A stretch of DNA of 64,000 nt from assembly GCA_027574665.1 (NCBI GenBank), contig CM050657.1, positions 24,840,700 through 24,904,699 of the forward strand, given 5' to 3'. The translations under genes and the position numbers were made by a program. The DNA is from Rhynochetos jubatus. Taxonomy: Eukaryota > Chordata > Aves > Eurypygiformes > Rhynochetidae. This document shows, piece by piece, positions 14,077-28,662 of this stretch. The notes under the pieces are model-generated. The model saw only the letters and a list, made by a program, of their open reading frames with translations. It was not told where the DNA came from and did not search any database. Position 1 is the first letter of the stretch. Each line of letters opens with the position of its first letter.

Positions 14077-14177
14077 GTTTGTGGTTTTGTGTTTGGGGTG
14101 GTTTTGTTGTTTTGGTTTGGGTTTTTTTTGGTGGGTTGTTTCTGGTTTTGGTTTTGTTTTTTTTTTTTTTTATTTTC
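14077..14177 (+). repeat. G/T-rich low-complexity tract ending in a T-run
   Basis: About 100 nt consist almost only of T and G, in irregular TTTTGG/GGTTTT units, ending with a run of about 16 T. This explains the Phe/Gly/Trp-rich open frames seen here. Confidence 0.85.
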
Positions 14178-17100
14178 GGAGCTCTAATGTGCTTGAATTC
14201 TTATTCTGAGCAGAATAGGTTTGTTGAAGGAGAAAATGAGTAATCTGAGTCTTTCAGCTGTGACTGCTTTATATCCCATGGGGTTTTTCACCCAGTTTTG
14301 CTTCTTTATTAGCATCTTTCACTCTTGTCAGCTAGAGCAGATTGGAGATGGATGTGAAGTCCAGCTGCTAAGTTAATGCTGACAAGGAACAAAATCATTT
14401 TAGAGTAGGCAAGTAAATTCCTCTGTCATCTGATTCAGTACTTCTGGTATAAGAGACATTGCTTCTATTCACTTCAGGCAGAATTGTGGTTTGAATAAGA
14501 AATACTGTAAGAAATCTGGCTCTTTGAAGAGTCAAGTAAATTCTCAATTAAACTACATCGCCCCATTATTTCTATTTACTGCTTTTAAATCAGCTACCAT
14601 AAAACCTGTTGTGGAAAGAAAGCTTCACAAGGTTATAAACAACAGAAGAGGGACTTGAATAACCTAAGCAAGCTGCATGAAATAATTGGATGCCATGCAC
14701 TGTGTGTGATCAGCCACTCCAGTTCTTTTCCTTGTTGTCAGTCTTTTGATCCTTTGCTTGATGTGAGACAAAGGAGCGGCAGATATGGAAAACTAGGTAG
14801 CTGGAGCAGAGAGGAATGAGCTGACAAATCAAATAGCACATCAAATGAACTACCAAAATCAACAAAATTGAGGTGTGACTGCTTCATCTATCATACAAAG
14901 AATCTGAGACTGAATAGGTCTAGTGGGAATGGTTCCTCCCTATATATTTTTAAACTGTTTTTCTGATCCTTTTTCTCATTTTAAGACCTTTCGTTTGTTT
15001 GGTTTTGTTTTTAAGAAAGAAAGGAAGTTCCTTATTAAAACTTGTCAAGAGGGAGTGAGGGTGCCAGGTCACTGTGGTTGTCCTGTCCCCCAGAGGAGAG
15101 AAGAATGTGTCTCTGATTAGTGTCTCTCTTACCTGCTGCAAGATGGTAACAGAGTGATCTTTTATGTGCTCCCACACTTCCCATATGACAACATATCCTT
15201 TTATGAGAGCCCTAAAAAAGGTAGCACTGTATAAAGGCTTGGGGATTAGTTCTGGCTTTCTTACTTTGAGATCCTAGTGACTGCTCTGGCTGCAGCCATT
15301 GCACAGAAAAATGACATGAAGTACTGTGTTCCACACTCAGTGTGAGAGCGAGTATGTCCAGCAGAAGGCAGTAGCTTATATATTTTCACAGTGCTCTCCC
15401 TTACAGTAAGTTATTAGAAGAATTTTAAGCATGTCAGATTTAGAATACACCATGCAGGGAAACACTGAGAACCTGTATGCTGTTTCTCGGGTCTCGTATT
15501 ACTCTGAGGAACCCTTCAGACTTGGGTAAGAAATTCCATAGAAGTCCTGCTCGGCCAATACACGCAGTCCTAGGTGCAGACAGCGTGTATCTGCCAGGTT
15601 TGTTGAAGATGCCCAAATACTGATTTCCTCAGAAGATGAAAACTTTGTCAGATGTGGATAGTGTAGTCCACCATCCTGTTTCAAAACCTCTATTGGAAGT
15701 AAACAGAACACTGGAAAAAAGGGAGCTGGGGGTGCAGAATTGCTGTTAACAGAGCTTGTGTGTCTCTGTGACTTTGAGCCAGTTGTGATGAAGAAGAGGG
15801 CACATTAGAAATGATGGCAGGGAAGCTGAGATCAGACAATGAAGTTATGAACCAAACAAAAGAAGGTCTAGGAACCCTCTTTATGAATAGAAGAACTTTA
15901 ATAAGAGCTTTTTTCTGACTTAAACCATGAGCAACGTAGTCCATTTCACCTTTAATCATCCTGTTGTCACTGCAAGTTCAAACATTAAACAAAATTACGG
16001 TTTAATGGCTGTAACTGGCTATAATACGTAGATTTTTATGATCAACCTAGGTGGTACTTTAAAAGTATTTTAAAGAAAAGTCATTGCATGAATAATGACA
16101 TTGTAAAACTGGAGATGTAGCTCCAGTGTTTATTGTGCCTCAGCAATTTCCATTTTAAATATGTTTAAGTTAGGACATAAAATAAAGTTTCTTTTTCTGA
16201 AGTAACTTTTAAAATTTGAATATTTAATCTGTGAAGAGGGTTGCTGTCCTTAAGATTTTGCAGACCGGATGGTGATATCTGTAATACTTGCACAATACTT
16301 TTTACTTTAATATTTTTTGCAGTGTTTTGAGCATTTGATGGCAAGAGGTTCTTGGTGATACTTAAGAGGGAATAGAGTACATATTCATAGAGTTCTAGGC
16401 AGCATGGATGCCTTAGCCTGACTAGGCCCTACAACACACCTGCATCTCAGTTCAGGACCAGATCTTGCAGTCTGTATACCTCAGGTAATCCCTTGAGTGG
16501 AGGGGTCACAAATGGCCACGCTGTATTCAGAATGAACTATGTCTTTAGATCTTCCCCACATACCCTATGGGTTGCTAAAGCTATGAAAGATTATTTTTTT
16601 AATAATTTACATATATAGGAACTTTTTGTTCCAAAACTATGTCTGAATTCAGAAAATAATGACATGCATAGAATATGTTGTGCGATTAGTGCCTTGGTAT
16701 CTTCTTAACAGATTGGTAAAACAAATTTTCTGGCTCTGATTCTTAAAAATCTACTTACTTCTGTGTTTTAAAAAAAATGGCACAATGGATTGGGGATAAG
16801 CCAATGTGTCTATGTGCCTATGTGTCTTGTTCCCTAGTTTCTCCACTGAAGATGCTTTCCAAGAGATAGGGTAAAAATACCAGGGTTTTATGCTGTGAGA
16901 GAGACCCAAGTGAGGTAGGAGTGGGACCAAAAATTACAGGTTTCTTTATTTCTGTGGGGGTTTGACAAATCTGGATTAGTCACTGCTTTCTCTTCACTAT
17001 CAGTCCCTTACAGCCTCTTCCTGAGCTGAGCCTGACTGTGCCTGGCTTTGTTGAACCTGTTTTGGGGTGAAATTCCACAGATTAATCTACAATTATTCTT

Positions 17101-18537
17101 GTAACCTAAGAAGAATCAGAATAATGAACTTTCTGATTGCTGGTCATAATAGCTCTGTCTGTAATCTATTGCAGGAAGGCATCATACTGCATTCTCTGAT
17201 GTTTCCTGCCCTCTTCTCTATCAGCCACCTGCTGACAAGTCACCTCTGTTCCTAGGGCAGGGTTTTTCAGCAATTCACTGTCATCTTGGTCTCAGACCTC
17301 AGCCTGGGAGGTTACAGTTTTACTAACCCTGGCAGGGAGCAGGAATCTCATTGATAACCTATTTGTTGTTTGTTCACAGACCCCTTGGCTATTTTTTTGG
17401 AAGGCTTGTTTTCATCATTATTTTGTTTCTGGTTTGCCTCATGTAGCATTATTCTTTCTGATGCAATTCTGTGTAGATAGGATGCTTTAAAAAGTGATGG
17501 AGTGAGGAACACATGTTGTTCATTTAAAGTAAGTCTTTGTTCTCCCCCGTTAGTAGCATTTTTCGTATAGAATCTCAGAACAATTGTTGCCCTTAGTGAT
17601 GTGCCTACCTTAACCCTTGTCATTCTACCCGCAATGCCGCTCAGTGGCAGAAACCAAATGTGTGATTACCTGTGTAATATATATTGTAATCAGTTTTGTG
17701 GGAAGTTGAACTTCTTGCGATTTTGAATTAGTGCCTTTACTTTCTTAAATACAGAGCTACCTAAAGAATCTCTGATTGTATTAAAACACAACCGTGGTGC
17801 TAATTTGATAGGAGCTTTGGAAAGAATTTTGATAGACTGTGCTATCACAGATCACTTAGTTTTTTCCTTATGAACCAAGACAACACTAAAAACAATCTTT
17901 TCCATGACTGTATTTTAGTTCTATTTTCAGGCTAAGAGAATAAAATTCAGGGGGAGACACTGGAGATGCTGTGGAAGAATACCCTTATATTCCTGCGTCG
18001 TGGCCAACAATCACTTTTTGGGTATGGCCGTATTCATGTACCTTTGACTTACAGATCCAAGTACTAGTGACTGTTTAGTGGTAAAAATAACTCTTAAATT
18101 ATCCCTTTGAGGTCTCCAGTTAATTTACACAAGACTCTTGCACTTTTTTTTTTTACACTTACAACATATGCACTATTAAAACAATAAATGTTGGTGTGTT
18201 GCTCACATTAAAAAGGCCATTAACGCTCTGAAATTTCCACTCATAATGCCTCATTTGCAGCTGTAACTGGGGACTGTTGAGCATATCTTGTTCCCTTATA
18301 GCTGTAAAAATAGAGAACAGTTTTCTGAGGTCAGTGGAGCAGCACTATGAGTAAGCTGATGTGTGAGAGAGATCTAGTTGTTCATTAACAACAAAAATAG
18401 TCATTATCAGTTCTGTTACCAGATTGCCCTGTGTCTGGGATGTAAAGCTGAGAATCAGAAACAACAATATGTTGTGGTTTTAATGAAGTGTTTGACTCTT
18501 TTTGCCTCTTTACCATCTGCTACTATTCCTTGCCCCT

Positions 18538-18567
18538 CCCCCCCCCCCCCCCCCCAAAAAAAAAAAA
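18538..18567 (+). repeat. Homopolymer junction: 18 C then 12 A
   Basis: An uninterrupted run of 18 C (18538-18555) passes directly into 12 A (18556-18567). Run lengths may be affected by sequencing error. Confidence 0.85.
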
Positions 18568-20699
18568 GACACAGAGTGGGGAGAAGAGAGTCTGTAAAAT
18601 TACAGGCTAGAGCAGAGAGCTCTAGCATGTACGCAGCTTGTGTGTAAAGGCCTGCGTATTTACACGTGTTCCACTGTGGAAAGTAAACCATGAGAAACCA
18701 TTTAAAAGTCCTACTAAGCCTCATATGTATTTAGTCAAAAGTTTAGTTATTCCTCTGTCACTGACTTATCTGATGTTGGTGAGCAGATACCAAGGCTTCA
18801 GGTATGTTTGAGCCAGGAGGTTTTTTTGTGTTTGTTTTTAATTGCCAGTGTTGAATATCACTTGCTCTCTGCAGTACACACGTGTGCACAAACGTGCTCG
18901 TCTGAGAATTCCCAGAATTCTGACGAAGAGGAGAGGGAGCTGCTACACCTGAAATGTGTCAAATGGATTGCTTTCAGATACCATCACACAGACTTGTCCC
19001 AGTGCCACAGCTGGGAAGCTGTTTTTACCCCCTTTACAGAACGTGGTTTGTAGATGTAAAAGTTGACATACTTGATAATTCGAAAATCACAGCTTGTCAA
19101 GAGTGATAAGTGCTTTAATAACTTTCATTATCGTCTCATTTATCAGAACTACAATATTCAGAATTCTTCAAGGGTTACTTGGCTGCGTTTCTCCGTGCAA
19201 TTATGTCTGTTTAAGTAGATATTATCTGATAAGTGAGCTATCGTAGTATCTGGATAAGTAACTTTGACAATCATAATGTACTAATTACGCAATGACACAC
19301 GGAGGATGGGAAGGGTTGTTGCTGGTGTTTTGCCAGCTGAGGCTGCCTGTTTTTCATTAACCACAAAACTGATGTTAGTGCATTTGAAGAAGTTCACTCT
19401 AGTGAGATTACCAGTTTGAGCGCACTACGTTTCTCTGGGTTCCTCCTGGTCACTCGCCAGTGCTGTTCCCAGAGCCTCATGAAGCAACCAGGAAAACAAG
19501 TGGGTATGCGAGTAGGCAATTTTGGGTCCGGAATCCAAGCTCTTCCCAAGTTGTTCCCTGAATCCAAGTTTTTCCAAATGACTTGGCACAAGCATAGCTG
19601 CTTCCCTGTATTATTTCATTGGTAGGTGTTGTCTTCCTCTGCTGTGCAGCATCAGAGGCTGTTGGAATGTTGTCTTACCTTGATCTCCCTGTCCATGGCA
19701 GTAGAAGGACCTTGGAAAGGATCCTGAGGGCCAGAGGTCACTGGGTGGGTGAGGCCAGGGATGGATTTTCCACAGGAAGGGCAGTTTAAGCTGTGAGAAA
19801 GTACACTGATCTTACTGCATCTTAATGCATATTGTGCAAAAACTGCCTAAGGGAAGAGTAGATGAGCTCTAAGTAATGCCTTTTTTGTTTGTGTTTCATT
19901 GTTTTCCTATGCATTCAGTTCGCAAACAAATAAGCTTTTTCTAACTGCTGCATCTAAAAACACAGTCTGATCTTACAGAGACAATGTGTTTTATGTAAAG
20001 ATTTACCAGGAATAAAGATTCTTTGGGCTCTTTCTGACAACTGTTCGATCCCTCTGTCTTCAAACTGTACCTGTAATAATACTTGTACGATCATGTTACT
20101 TTGCTCAGATACGATTGTGACAGATGGCCTGGTCTTTAGGCTTTGTAACCACCCGCAGTTGCCACTGAAGTCCAGAAGGTCAGCATTTACTCCATATATC
20201 TGGAAATGAGGCTTTTAGTAAACAAGTCTTATGTGCAAGATGAAGCATGATCCAGTTCACTCAGTTTTAGTTACATGCTGCAGGGCTAATAGGAGAAAAA
20301 ACTGTGAACATTTGTGTCATGAGAGCAAGCAGGTTTGACTTTCGAGTAAGAAAAACAAACCAGTGCAGGTAACACTGCCATTATTGGTCATGTCTAGAAG
20401 ATAATTCGGTGCTCTATTCATGGGGAGAAAATACCAGTTTTTAAATGAATTCTGAATGTTCCAAAATACAGAGCCATTTTTATGGTAGAGCTACCAGGGA
20501 AACTGTTTTCAGCAAATACCCTGACAAGCAGTTAGTCAATTCTTCCTTCCAGAAAAGCATTTGTCACCCAAAAATTCAAGTCTGTGCCGACACAGCATTT
20601 GCTTCTCAGGGCTAGAGCCAAGCATTCACAAAGTAGTAGTGCCAGAGCCAGGCAAATTCTGTTTGTCCGGTCATGATGGTGTAACTGCAAGTACCGGTA

Positions 20700-21060
20700 A
20701 ATAGTGTCTAGTATTAACCACAGAAATGGCTTGAATTAACTTTACATCTTGATGAAATACTTTGTTTGTGTTTCCTACAAGATATATTCAAATTACCATT
20801 ATAATTTGCTTCAGAAACTGCAAATATAATTTATTTACATTGTTGAGGAGCATGTAAATAGGAACTATATAGATATTTATTTGTACTTTGTAAATTGCTG
20901 AAATGATTTATTACTGTGCAATTTTCATGGTGTTACATTTTTATTGCTTTATATTGCACATGTTGGGGTTTAATAGTTGCATCCTTCATTCCATTAATTT
21001 CAAATTAAACATTAAATTGCAATGAAAGTTCAGTCATAGCTCCTAAAGCATAAAAAATAA
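20700..21060. promoter_or_regulatory. Candidate conserved non-coding element (AT-rich)
   Basis: This low-GC block has forkhead-like GTAAATA and TGTTTGTGTTTCC motifs, several ATTTATT/ATTAAT cores, and no simple repeat. It resembles intronic regulatory DNA in composition only. No alignment was available. Confidence 0.15.
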
Positions 21061-24000
21061 GCTTTAGTCTTCACTTTCTAGAATGAAAATGGGGGTAGAA
21101 TACAGACTAAGTAGAAAAATAATCTGTTCTCTCAGTAAGATCTGTGATATTAGACATAACAGCATCTGGTAACTGAGATCTGTGTTCATTTCTGTACTAC
21201 AAGGTTTAGTTTGCGTTTCAGTTAACCAAGGATAATTTAGCCTTTAGCAGTTATGGATTTTACCAGTACTCAGCAGGAGATTGCTTTTTGCCATTGCAAT
21301 CAATGTAAATTTTGTATCTCATCATGCAGATCCAGGTTGTATTTTTACTTCAACTCTGTTTACAGGTAGTCTTTTTTCTTTTTTTTTTTTTAAATGTGGT
21401 ATCTCATTTGCTCAAAAAAACCCAGATACAGAAGTGTCGTTGGAAGTTCACGTTATAAGACATTTCAAAGGTTGGTTCTGCAAAGACTTATGTCTATAAT
21501 TAAATTCATAGCTCTCCAAACTCCCACAGAAGTCTTCACTCAGATGCAAAATACGCCAAAGGAACAAAGAGTTCTAATGTGAAGGATAGGTAATAAATCC
21601 AGTAATACTGCGATGTAGAGATGAAACTCCAGTTTGTGTCTGTGGTGTGGTTTGCTCCATGTTGAAATTGATTTGAACCTTTGTACTGAATTCAGTCCAT
21701 TTTCACTGATTCCCATGTGCACGGGCCTCAGAACTTCAGTTTTCATGAAGGGCAAGTGACTTAGATGCTGATTTGAGGCAGAAGGTGTGGTCAAGGTCCC
21801 TGTTACATCCCAGATACTGAACTGTTTACAGTATCATGTGTGTTTTGAGACAAAATCTAATGATTATAAATTCCTAGTAAGTCAGAATTCCTAGAAAGTA
21901 GGAATTAAAACTGAGGATGAAATCCCAGACCCGTTGTCATCTGACAAGTGCTACATGTTTTCAGAAGGGCTAGCATTCCCAGTATCTTACATGTGTAAAG
22001 AAGCAAGGAAGCAGAATTTTTCTAAAAGGTTAAGAAAAGAGGGCACAAAATGCAGCTGGGTATGATGTCACGAACGGCTCTCAACTAACAGCCAGGAATG
22101 GGCAGCAGAGAGGGAGCAGAAATCAAAGAGAACGAGCAAAGTCATTAAATATTTATAATGGAGCTGGTAAAAATATGATTTATCAAAAGTACTGAAGTAG
22201 AAGTATTTTGTGGATGTTTTGATAGTGCTGCCATTTCTGCACTGCTGATGGGGGTTTTGAGAGGCCTGAATTGAAAATCTGACCTTTCTCTGAAAACAGC
22301 TTTTTTTAATGCAGCTTGGTTTCATGGAAGGTTTCAAATAGTTTTTAATTTCACGTTGGGAAAAGGCTCACATCATCTTCAAAGCTGCCGAACAGTATGA
22401 TTTATGCCTTCTCTATAGCTCCTGCTTCAGAGAAAAGATGAGGGCAACAAATAGGATAACATCTAAGAGATATAGCAAGTAAGTAGGTTTTTTCAGTATG
22501 TTAGGTGATAAAGAAGCACAAACCCCAGCATGTTGAGCTTATTTTGGTGTGGAAATTTACTGTTTAAAAAACAAACCTGGGTGTAATGTACAAGCTATTC
22601 TATTGTAAAATTTTAAAGGGGACAGAGCCCCTACTTCTGCCGTGGAGTTTGTAATGGTGGTTCTGTATCTTTAGTTTTAATGCAGATTATGTTTGTATAT
22701 CCAGTGTAATTGTTTTCATATCAGTGAGAGTATGAAAACTTGGAATCCATGTTTCTTTATAGGAAAAGTTTATACTTACAGTTCATACCATGAAATGAAT
22801 GAGTAATGTTTGCAAACAGACTGAGGTTTACTGGTGCACAATACTATGCCAGGGGTCTGTGCTTCTGAAATTGTTTTGGTGGCTGGAGTCCCATCTGAAT
22901 CACTGAATATATGGGACCTGTTGTGGCTGACAGTCCTGCATTAAAAGGCAAAGATCTTACTCAATTCTGAGCAGATGTAAGTTACTGTCTCAGAAAAAGC
23001 TGAGATTTTGTATTGCTTAATTTATCTGTCTGTGCTGTTATTAGCAGAATCAAAAGCTGGGAATAAGGAGCAAATTACGAAGTAGCAGTTGCTCAAGGGC
23101 AGCTCTGGAAATAGTGAGGTAGTCAGCTCATGCCACTCAGGTTCTCACACCCCCTGTGTAAAATATTAAGCATGAGCAATTTAAGGCAGTCCTACACAAA
23201 GCTGTGGAGAGGAGTCTGTCTCCAATTTCTATATCTAAACCCCAGGCTTTCTCATGAACTGCCTGTGTGTGACAATTCACTGCAACCCTTTTCTGCCTTA
23301 AAAAAAATGCAGCAGTTTACTGACTGGACTATGGTCAGTGGCTGGAGCTGTTTGGTGTAGCGGTTTGGGGAGCAACTGTGTGCTTGAGAACAGCACAGTA
23401 AAATGGGACCAATAGTTGCGAAGGCATGGGAGGAAATAAACTATGGAGGAAAAACAGAGGAGGAGATTTGTAAGGCTCAGAGGAGTAAGATAAGCTGAAT
23501 ACATCTGTTTTTAGAAATTATTGTAGTAATTCTAAGTGTACATACAAATTAAAGTCCAAATGATCTTCTAGTGAGAGATGTGCGTTTACCTTTTGATGAA
23601 TTTATCTTCACTATGTGATTTCCATTCTGGTAAAAGGCCAGATGCTGTAACTTCGGCTATGTTGTTATTCATTTGTGGTGATGCTTTGTAGTAGAAGCGT
23701 TTATGTCCAAAGTAACTCATCGTGTCGAGAGATCCAGTGCAAGTTATGACTTTACACTTGGAGCTGAATATTTCAGATTATTTAAAGACAGACAAGTGAA
23801 AGTAAAAACAAATGAAAAAATGCTGTGATCAGGAGGAACCATATGGTACTTTTGTAACAATTAAACTCAGTGCTCTACTGCACGTCTGCAGGATGCACAG
23901 ATTAAACCCTTGTGCCCAGGCTCCATGCCAAGATTGAATTAATGTTCCTAAGCGTTTTATTTAATCTGCTTCTGTAAGGAGGGGCTGTAGCAGAGTAAAT

Positions 24001-27000
24001 ATCTGAGTGAAAACTTGGGGTTGCGTAAGCACTGTATCCCTTTCCTAACCTCTCGCTCACTGTGTTCTCACATGTGTTTTTGTAGGGTGAAAGTCTAGAG
24101 ATACCCAACGCACCTCTGACATATTTTACTGTGCATGCTAACAAGAGTTTAGGAGACAGTTAAAAGATCCAAACTGAATCGTTTTCCTTTTACCTCACTT
24201 CATGGGCTGACAGTGCTGTGAAAATTCCATGGTTATCCAAAGTTATTTTGCATTGTGCCTCTTTAATGCTTATTTTTTGCAAACCTGACATGTCTATGTA
24301 CACACTTTGGAGAAAATTGTCATAAAAAAGCACTTTATCCTCACTTCATTTAAAAAAAAAAAAACCAAACCTAAAAATCATGTGAGATAGCCTGAGCAGC
24401 CTAAAAATCACGTCAGCACCTGCTCATTCACGCACAACACTGTGCTAGTATGACTGCTTGGTTTCTAGCTTAGAGCTGCTGGTGTCCAACTGCCTGCAGA
24501 CTCCCGTTTGCACGTAGCCTCGAATGAGAACTCGCTGCTCTTGGGTGATTCTGTAATACTTCTTAATGGCATTCTGTCACCATCAACCTGATCTTTCAAA
24601 TTGCAAATCTGAGAAGAAAAAGCAGGTGAATGACCACCTCAAAATATTAGTGTGCTGGAAGAAGGACACAGGTCTGTTGATAACAGCCGGTAGGCAATCC
24701 TTTATTTCTGCCCCACTTTTCTGTAGAGCCCAGTAGTAATTTCTGGTTTGGTGTACATATTGGGATTTATTTTATGGTTAACATTCTTGCAAGACAGCCC
24801 TAGCTCCTAGTACTTCCCTCTCCTTTGGTTTGTGTGGCCAAGTACACTGCTTACATTATGTCCTAGCCAGTCCAGAGTTCCTGGAATAGTTCTCAAGTTC
24901 AAGCTGACTGATGCTTTTGAGTAAAAGGAAGCAGAAAACTGAATTCATCATTCACTGTGTGCTTTGAATTAGCCATCCATACCCCAAAACAATACATTTA
25001 AAATTATGCAACATTTTATCTCATAATTTGTCTGCCTTGATATAGGGCCCGAGGGAAAGTGGTTTAATTAAAAAGTAAGTTTTTCTGTCAGTCTGCTGAG
25101 TCCTCAACAGACTAAACAGCTGCTGATTTTTGTAATTGGAGTGTGACATTTGAAATGCTGCTCACTTTCTTACTTATCTCTGTATATCTCACAAGAGAGA
25201 CAAATCTAGCAGGTCATGTTGGTGCACCTATCCTGCCGCGGCAAACATTTGTGTTAGGTTTGCCTACCCGACTGCAGGAACTCTGTAAGCAGCACATATT
25301 TGCTAGCCAGCATTCCTAATCCGAGGTCTTTATTTAGAAATTCTAGTCACATTATACATCACTAGCTACTTTAATGTATTTTATTAGCGTTTGTCCTTTA
25401 ACAGCTCAGCAATACTTGGTGCCTAGAAATTATTGTGAGCGTTGTAATACCCTTTTTAATCTTACATGGAGAGAGGCCTCCTAGGTCTCTCACAAAAATA
25501 GGCTCACTTTTTTCAAAGGATATACACAGTAAAATGGGTCAGTGCCTCACTAGGCAAGTTATCTCCTGTTTTTCTCAGTGTAGACATCACTAATCTAGAG
25601 GTGAAATAGCTTCATGATCCATCGTTCCGACACAGATGTGGAATTAGGGCGGTGGTAGCATCTGGGCATCTGTGTTTATGGAAAGCTGCTTGTGTGAAGC
25701 AAAGTGATGTTTGATCTGCTGCAGCAGCAGGAAATCCGCAGTCACTGATGGCGAATGTTGCAGCCTCAAGTGAACGCTAACCAAGTAACTCGGGTAGTGT
25801 GTGTGAAGACCACAACCCATATGTGTGTTTGATTGTTATTGACACGTGTGAAAAAGTAGATCAGAAAATGCCCCAACTGGGAACTGAGCAGTTATGCTCC
25901 ACTTAGCTCCTGGAGGATAAAGCTCCTGTTGTTAATGTGCGCTTTTTTTTTTGCAGGTTTAACTGCACAGTTGCAGGGTTATTTTTCAAATATTTCATTA
26001 TAATGTTCATAATAAAAAATCGCAAGGCAAATATTTCTCAGTAATGATCATGCAACTGTTAAAGAGACTGTGCTTTGCCTCACAGCATTCAAACTAAATT
26101 GGACAGCTGTTTCTAGGTGTCGAGTGTGTGTTTGTGTGATACTCAGATGCTCTGCTGAATCCACAGGATACTTGCAAACATGAAACATGAGGTTAACAAA
26201 AGCCTTCCCCTCTTGCAGTTGGGCATGGAGCTCCATATAGTGATTATAATAGTATACTGTTTTGGTACTGTTCTTAAAATCATACCTTCTTGCTTGTTTT
26301 CCCTCCTGAACCTTGCAGATTTCAGAAAGAAGATTAAGAAACATTTGAGGTTATTTACAATAGAATGTTAATTTAATATGCATTCAAGTGATGGGAGGAA
26401 TGCATGACAATATATTTCTATGCTTTTAGGGTGTTCAAAAACTGTATAGTCGCTAGTTAAGCACATCTTTACGTGCACAAACCTTTATCTCTGTCTCACG
26501 TATTTTTCTGACCCATCTCAATGTTTATTGCGTTCTTCAAATAAACATGTATCCTTTCTCCATCATTTAGGCTGGAGCGCAAAGGTCTCTTGTGCGCATC
26601 GGAGTGCACAAGGGATGCGTTATGCATCCCAGTGTTGTTCTAGTTTCCAACAGGGCAGTCATGTATCTCGCTATCACCAGAGCACGTCCATAAAAATGAC
26701 ACTTTTTAACCAAGCTTACTTAAACAAAACTGTAGAGTAGGTTTTTCAGGTGCTTTGTTGCTGAGTGCCTTCATGACTACAGTGGTTTCCTTGGGAAACT
26801 TATCATGGAGCCAGGAAGAAATGCAGACTGCTGCTTATATGCTACCCACAGAACTATCCTTTTATCCTGAACGATTGGTCCCGGCTTCAGCAGAAGAATG
26901 TAGTTCGTGGGTTTGGTGGGAGCTTATGGCAACAATGAATCACTGGAAGTGCAAGTGCAGTTTCTTCCACTTTCCAATTTCAAATCCATAGGCACAGAAT

Positions 27001-28662
27001 AGGAAAGGTAGCAGTGGATTTATCCTCTTGCTTTGCAGAGCTTGTTTCCCATAAAATTTAGATACAAGGAAATTATAATTTTTGTATTTTATTAAGAATT
27101 ATCACCTCCCTCTGTTTATGATTTCAGTATTGCTTCCTGGATTTTACTGTCTCTGGGTTTAATAGCATTGACTTCAGTGAGCTGGAAACCCATATACAGT
27201 AGTTACTGCCTTCCTCAATTTTTTTATTATTAAAGTTATTTTACATATCTATTATTTTGCCTCCTTTTCCCAAACAACTACCCTTTCCTCCCTCAAAGTG
27301 TAACTGTCTATATTCTGTAATTACTTAAACAGCAGCTACAGCCTGTGCTAGAAAATTTTGTCAAAGCAGTACACCTTCCCAGGGGCACGGAGACGCTCAA
27401 AAGGTCGGCAGCTCTGCACTGCAGGAGGCATTTACAGGATTCCAGCAGAGAAACTCATGTACAGTTATCCTGGATTTAATAAATAAATAAGAAGAAACAG
27501 CAACTCCTGTTGCACTCCTAACTGCTCTGCTTATCTGCAGATTTCCATCCCTCTGCCAGCTGAGATCTTTGATGGTCAGTGTTCAAAGAACAGCATGTCA
27601 GTCTGTATGCGGAGAGAGCACATGTGAGGGGTTAAAGATTCAAATTTGATTCAGACTGAGTACTTCAAATTAGTCTACAAGATTGCTTTAAAACCTTTAG
27701 TTATAGCAAGAGGAAAGTCATATCCAGAAGCAAATATATGTTTTATAAAATTCTTGGAAGCCTGGTTGTGGCCTGTAGTACATGAAGAAGATTCATTACT
27801 GATGGTTGTGAAATACCTCTGTTATGACATGATGGATCTGTGTAACTGAATCAAGTTCTTGAAGGACATGCATAAGGAACAGTGTTACCGTCAGTCACAC
27901 GCAAGTCCTCAGAGGTCGCAGTGACACCTTGGTCATGGTGTTCCTGTCTCTGGCCTTGGAACTGACACTCAAGATGCCTCTCTTCTGACCAGAGCATTTG
28001 TCTCTTCTAAGGTGTGAGTCGATTTGTGTGTGATCATATGGCTTGGGTTCTTAGGCACTTCAGGATCTTTCAGGGATGCTGTGCTTACCTCAGGAAGTAT
28101 AGAACCACACCTTTATTCTAAATAAACAATCAGCTATGGTGATTTGCTCATCTGAGAAAAACACAAATACAGCAAAGGGCTAGAGTAATAAAATCAGAAC
28201 AGGTATGACTGTAAATGAGAAATTTTGTCAGCGGTGAACTAATGAAGCCTGGTTTCCTACAGGTTTGAACTTCATGCTTGATTTACTGGCAGCAAAAAGT
28301 TGCAAGGTGGAACTGAAGCTTTTCTTGTTGTTGAGCTTTTACAAATGTCTTTGTGTGGACTCTTTGCTGTCTATTGAGGTGTGACTTCTCACCCCTGCAC
28401 TATTTCTGTAGCATCTCTGTATTGTGCAGCTGCATCATTTCGCAGCACTTGTCGGGCGGGGAAAACGCATCTTTTTAAAATGTAGTTGAAATTAGCAATT
28501 GGTTTGGGAATTAATGACAGAAACAAATACATGTGAATGTTCACAAGTGTATGCATATGTCTTGAATGCACTTGTGCAAACTCTACTACATAAGCAATTG
28601 TAAGGCCAACAGAGAGGATAGAACATCTAAGCAACTTGGGTTAGAGTTATTCAACTGAAGCG
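21061..28662 (+). other. Intronic sequence, no gene seen
   Basis: Unique sequence with a T-run at 21371-21391 and two adjacent short perfect hairpins at 26589-26630. Open frames are short and show no recognised protein similarity. Confidence 0.55.
21371..21391 (+). repeat. T-rich run
   Basis: A 21-nt stretch with 19 T interrupted by two C (21371 and 21378). Confidence 0.8.

Larger units (their letters stand above)
11901..20699 (+). other. Intronic sequence with simple repeats, no gene seen
   Basis: Unique AT-rich sequence interrupted by an A-run plus G-rich tract (13879-13915), a G/T-rich tract (14077-14177) and a C-run/A-run (18538-18567). No calsyntenin exon, RNA gene or transposon was recognised. 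Confidence 0.55.
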
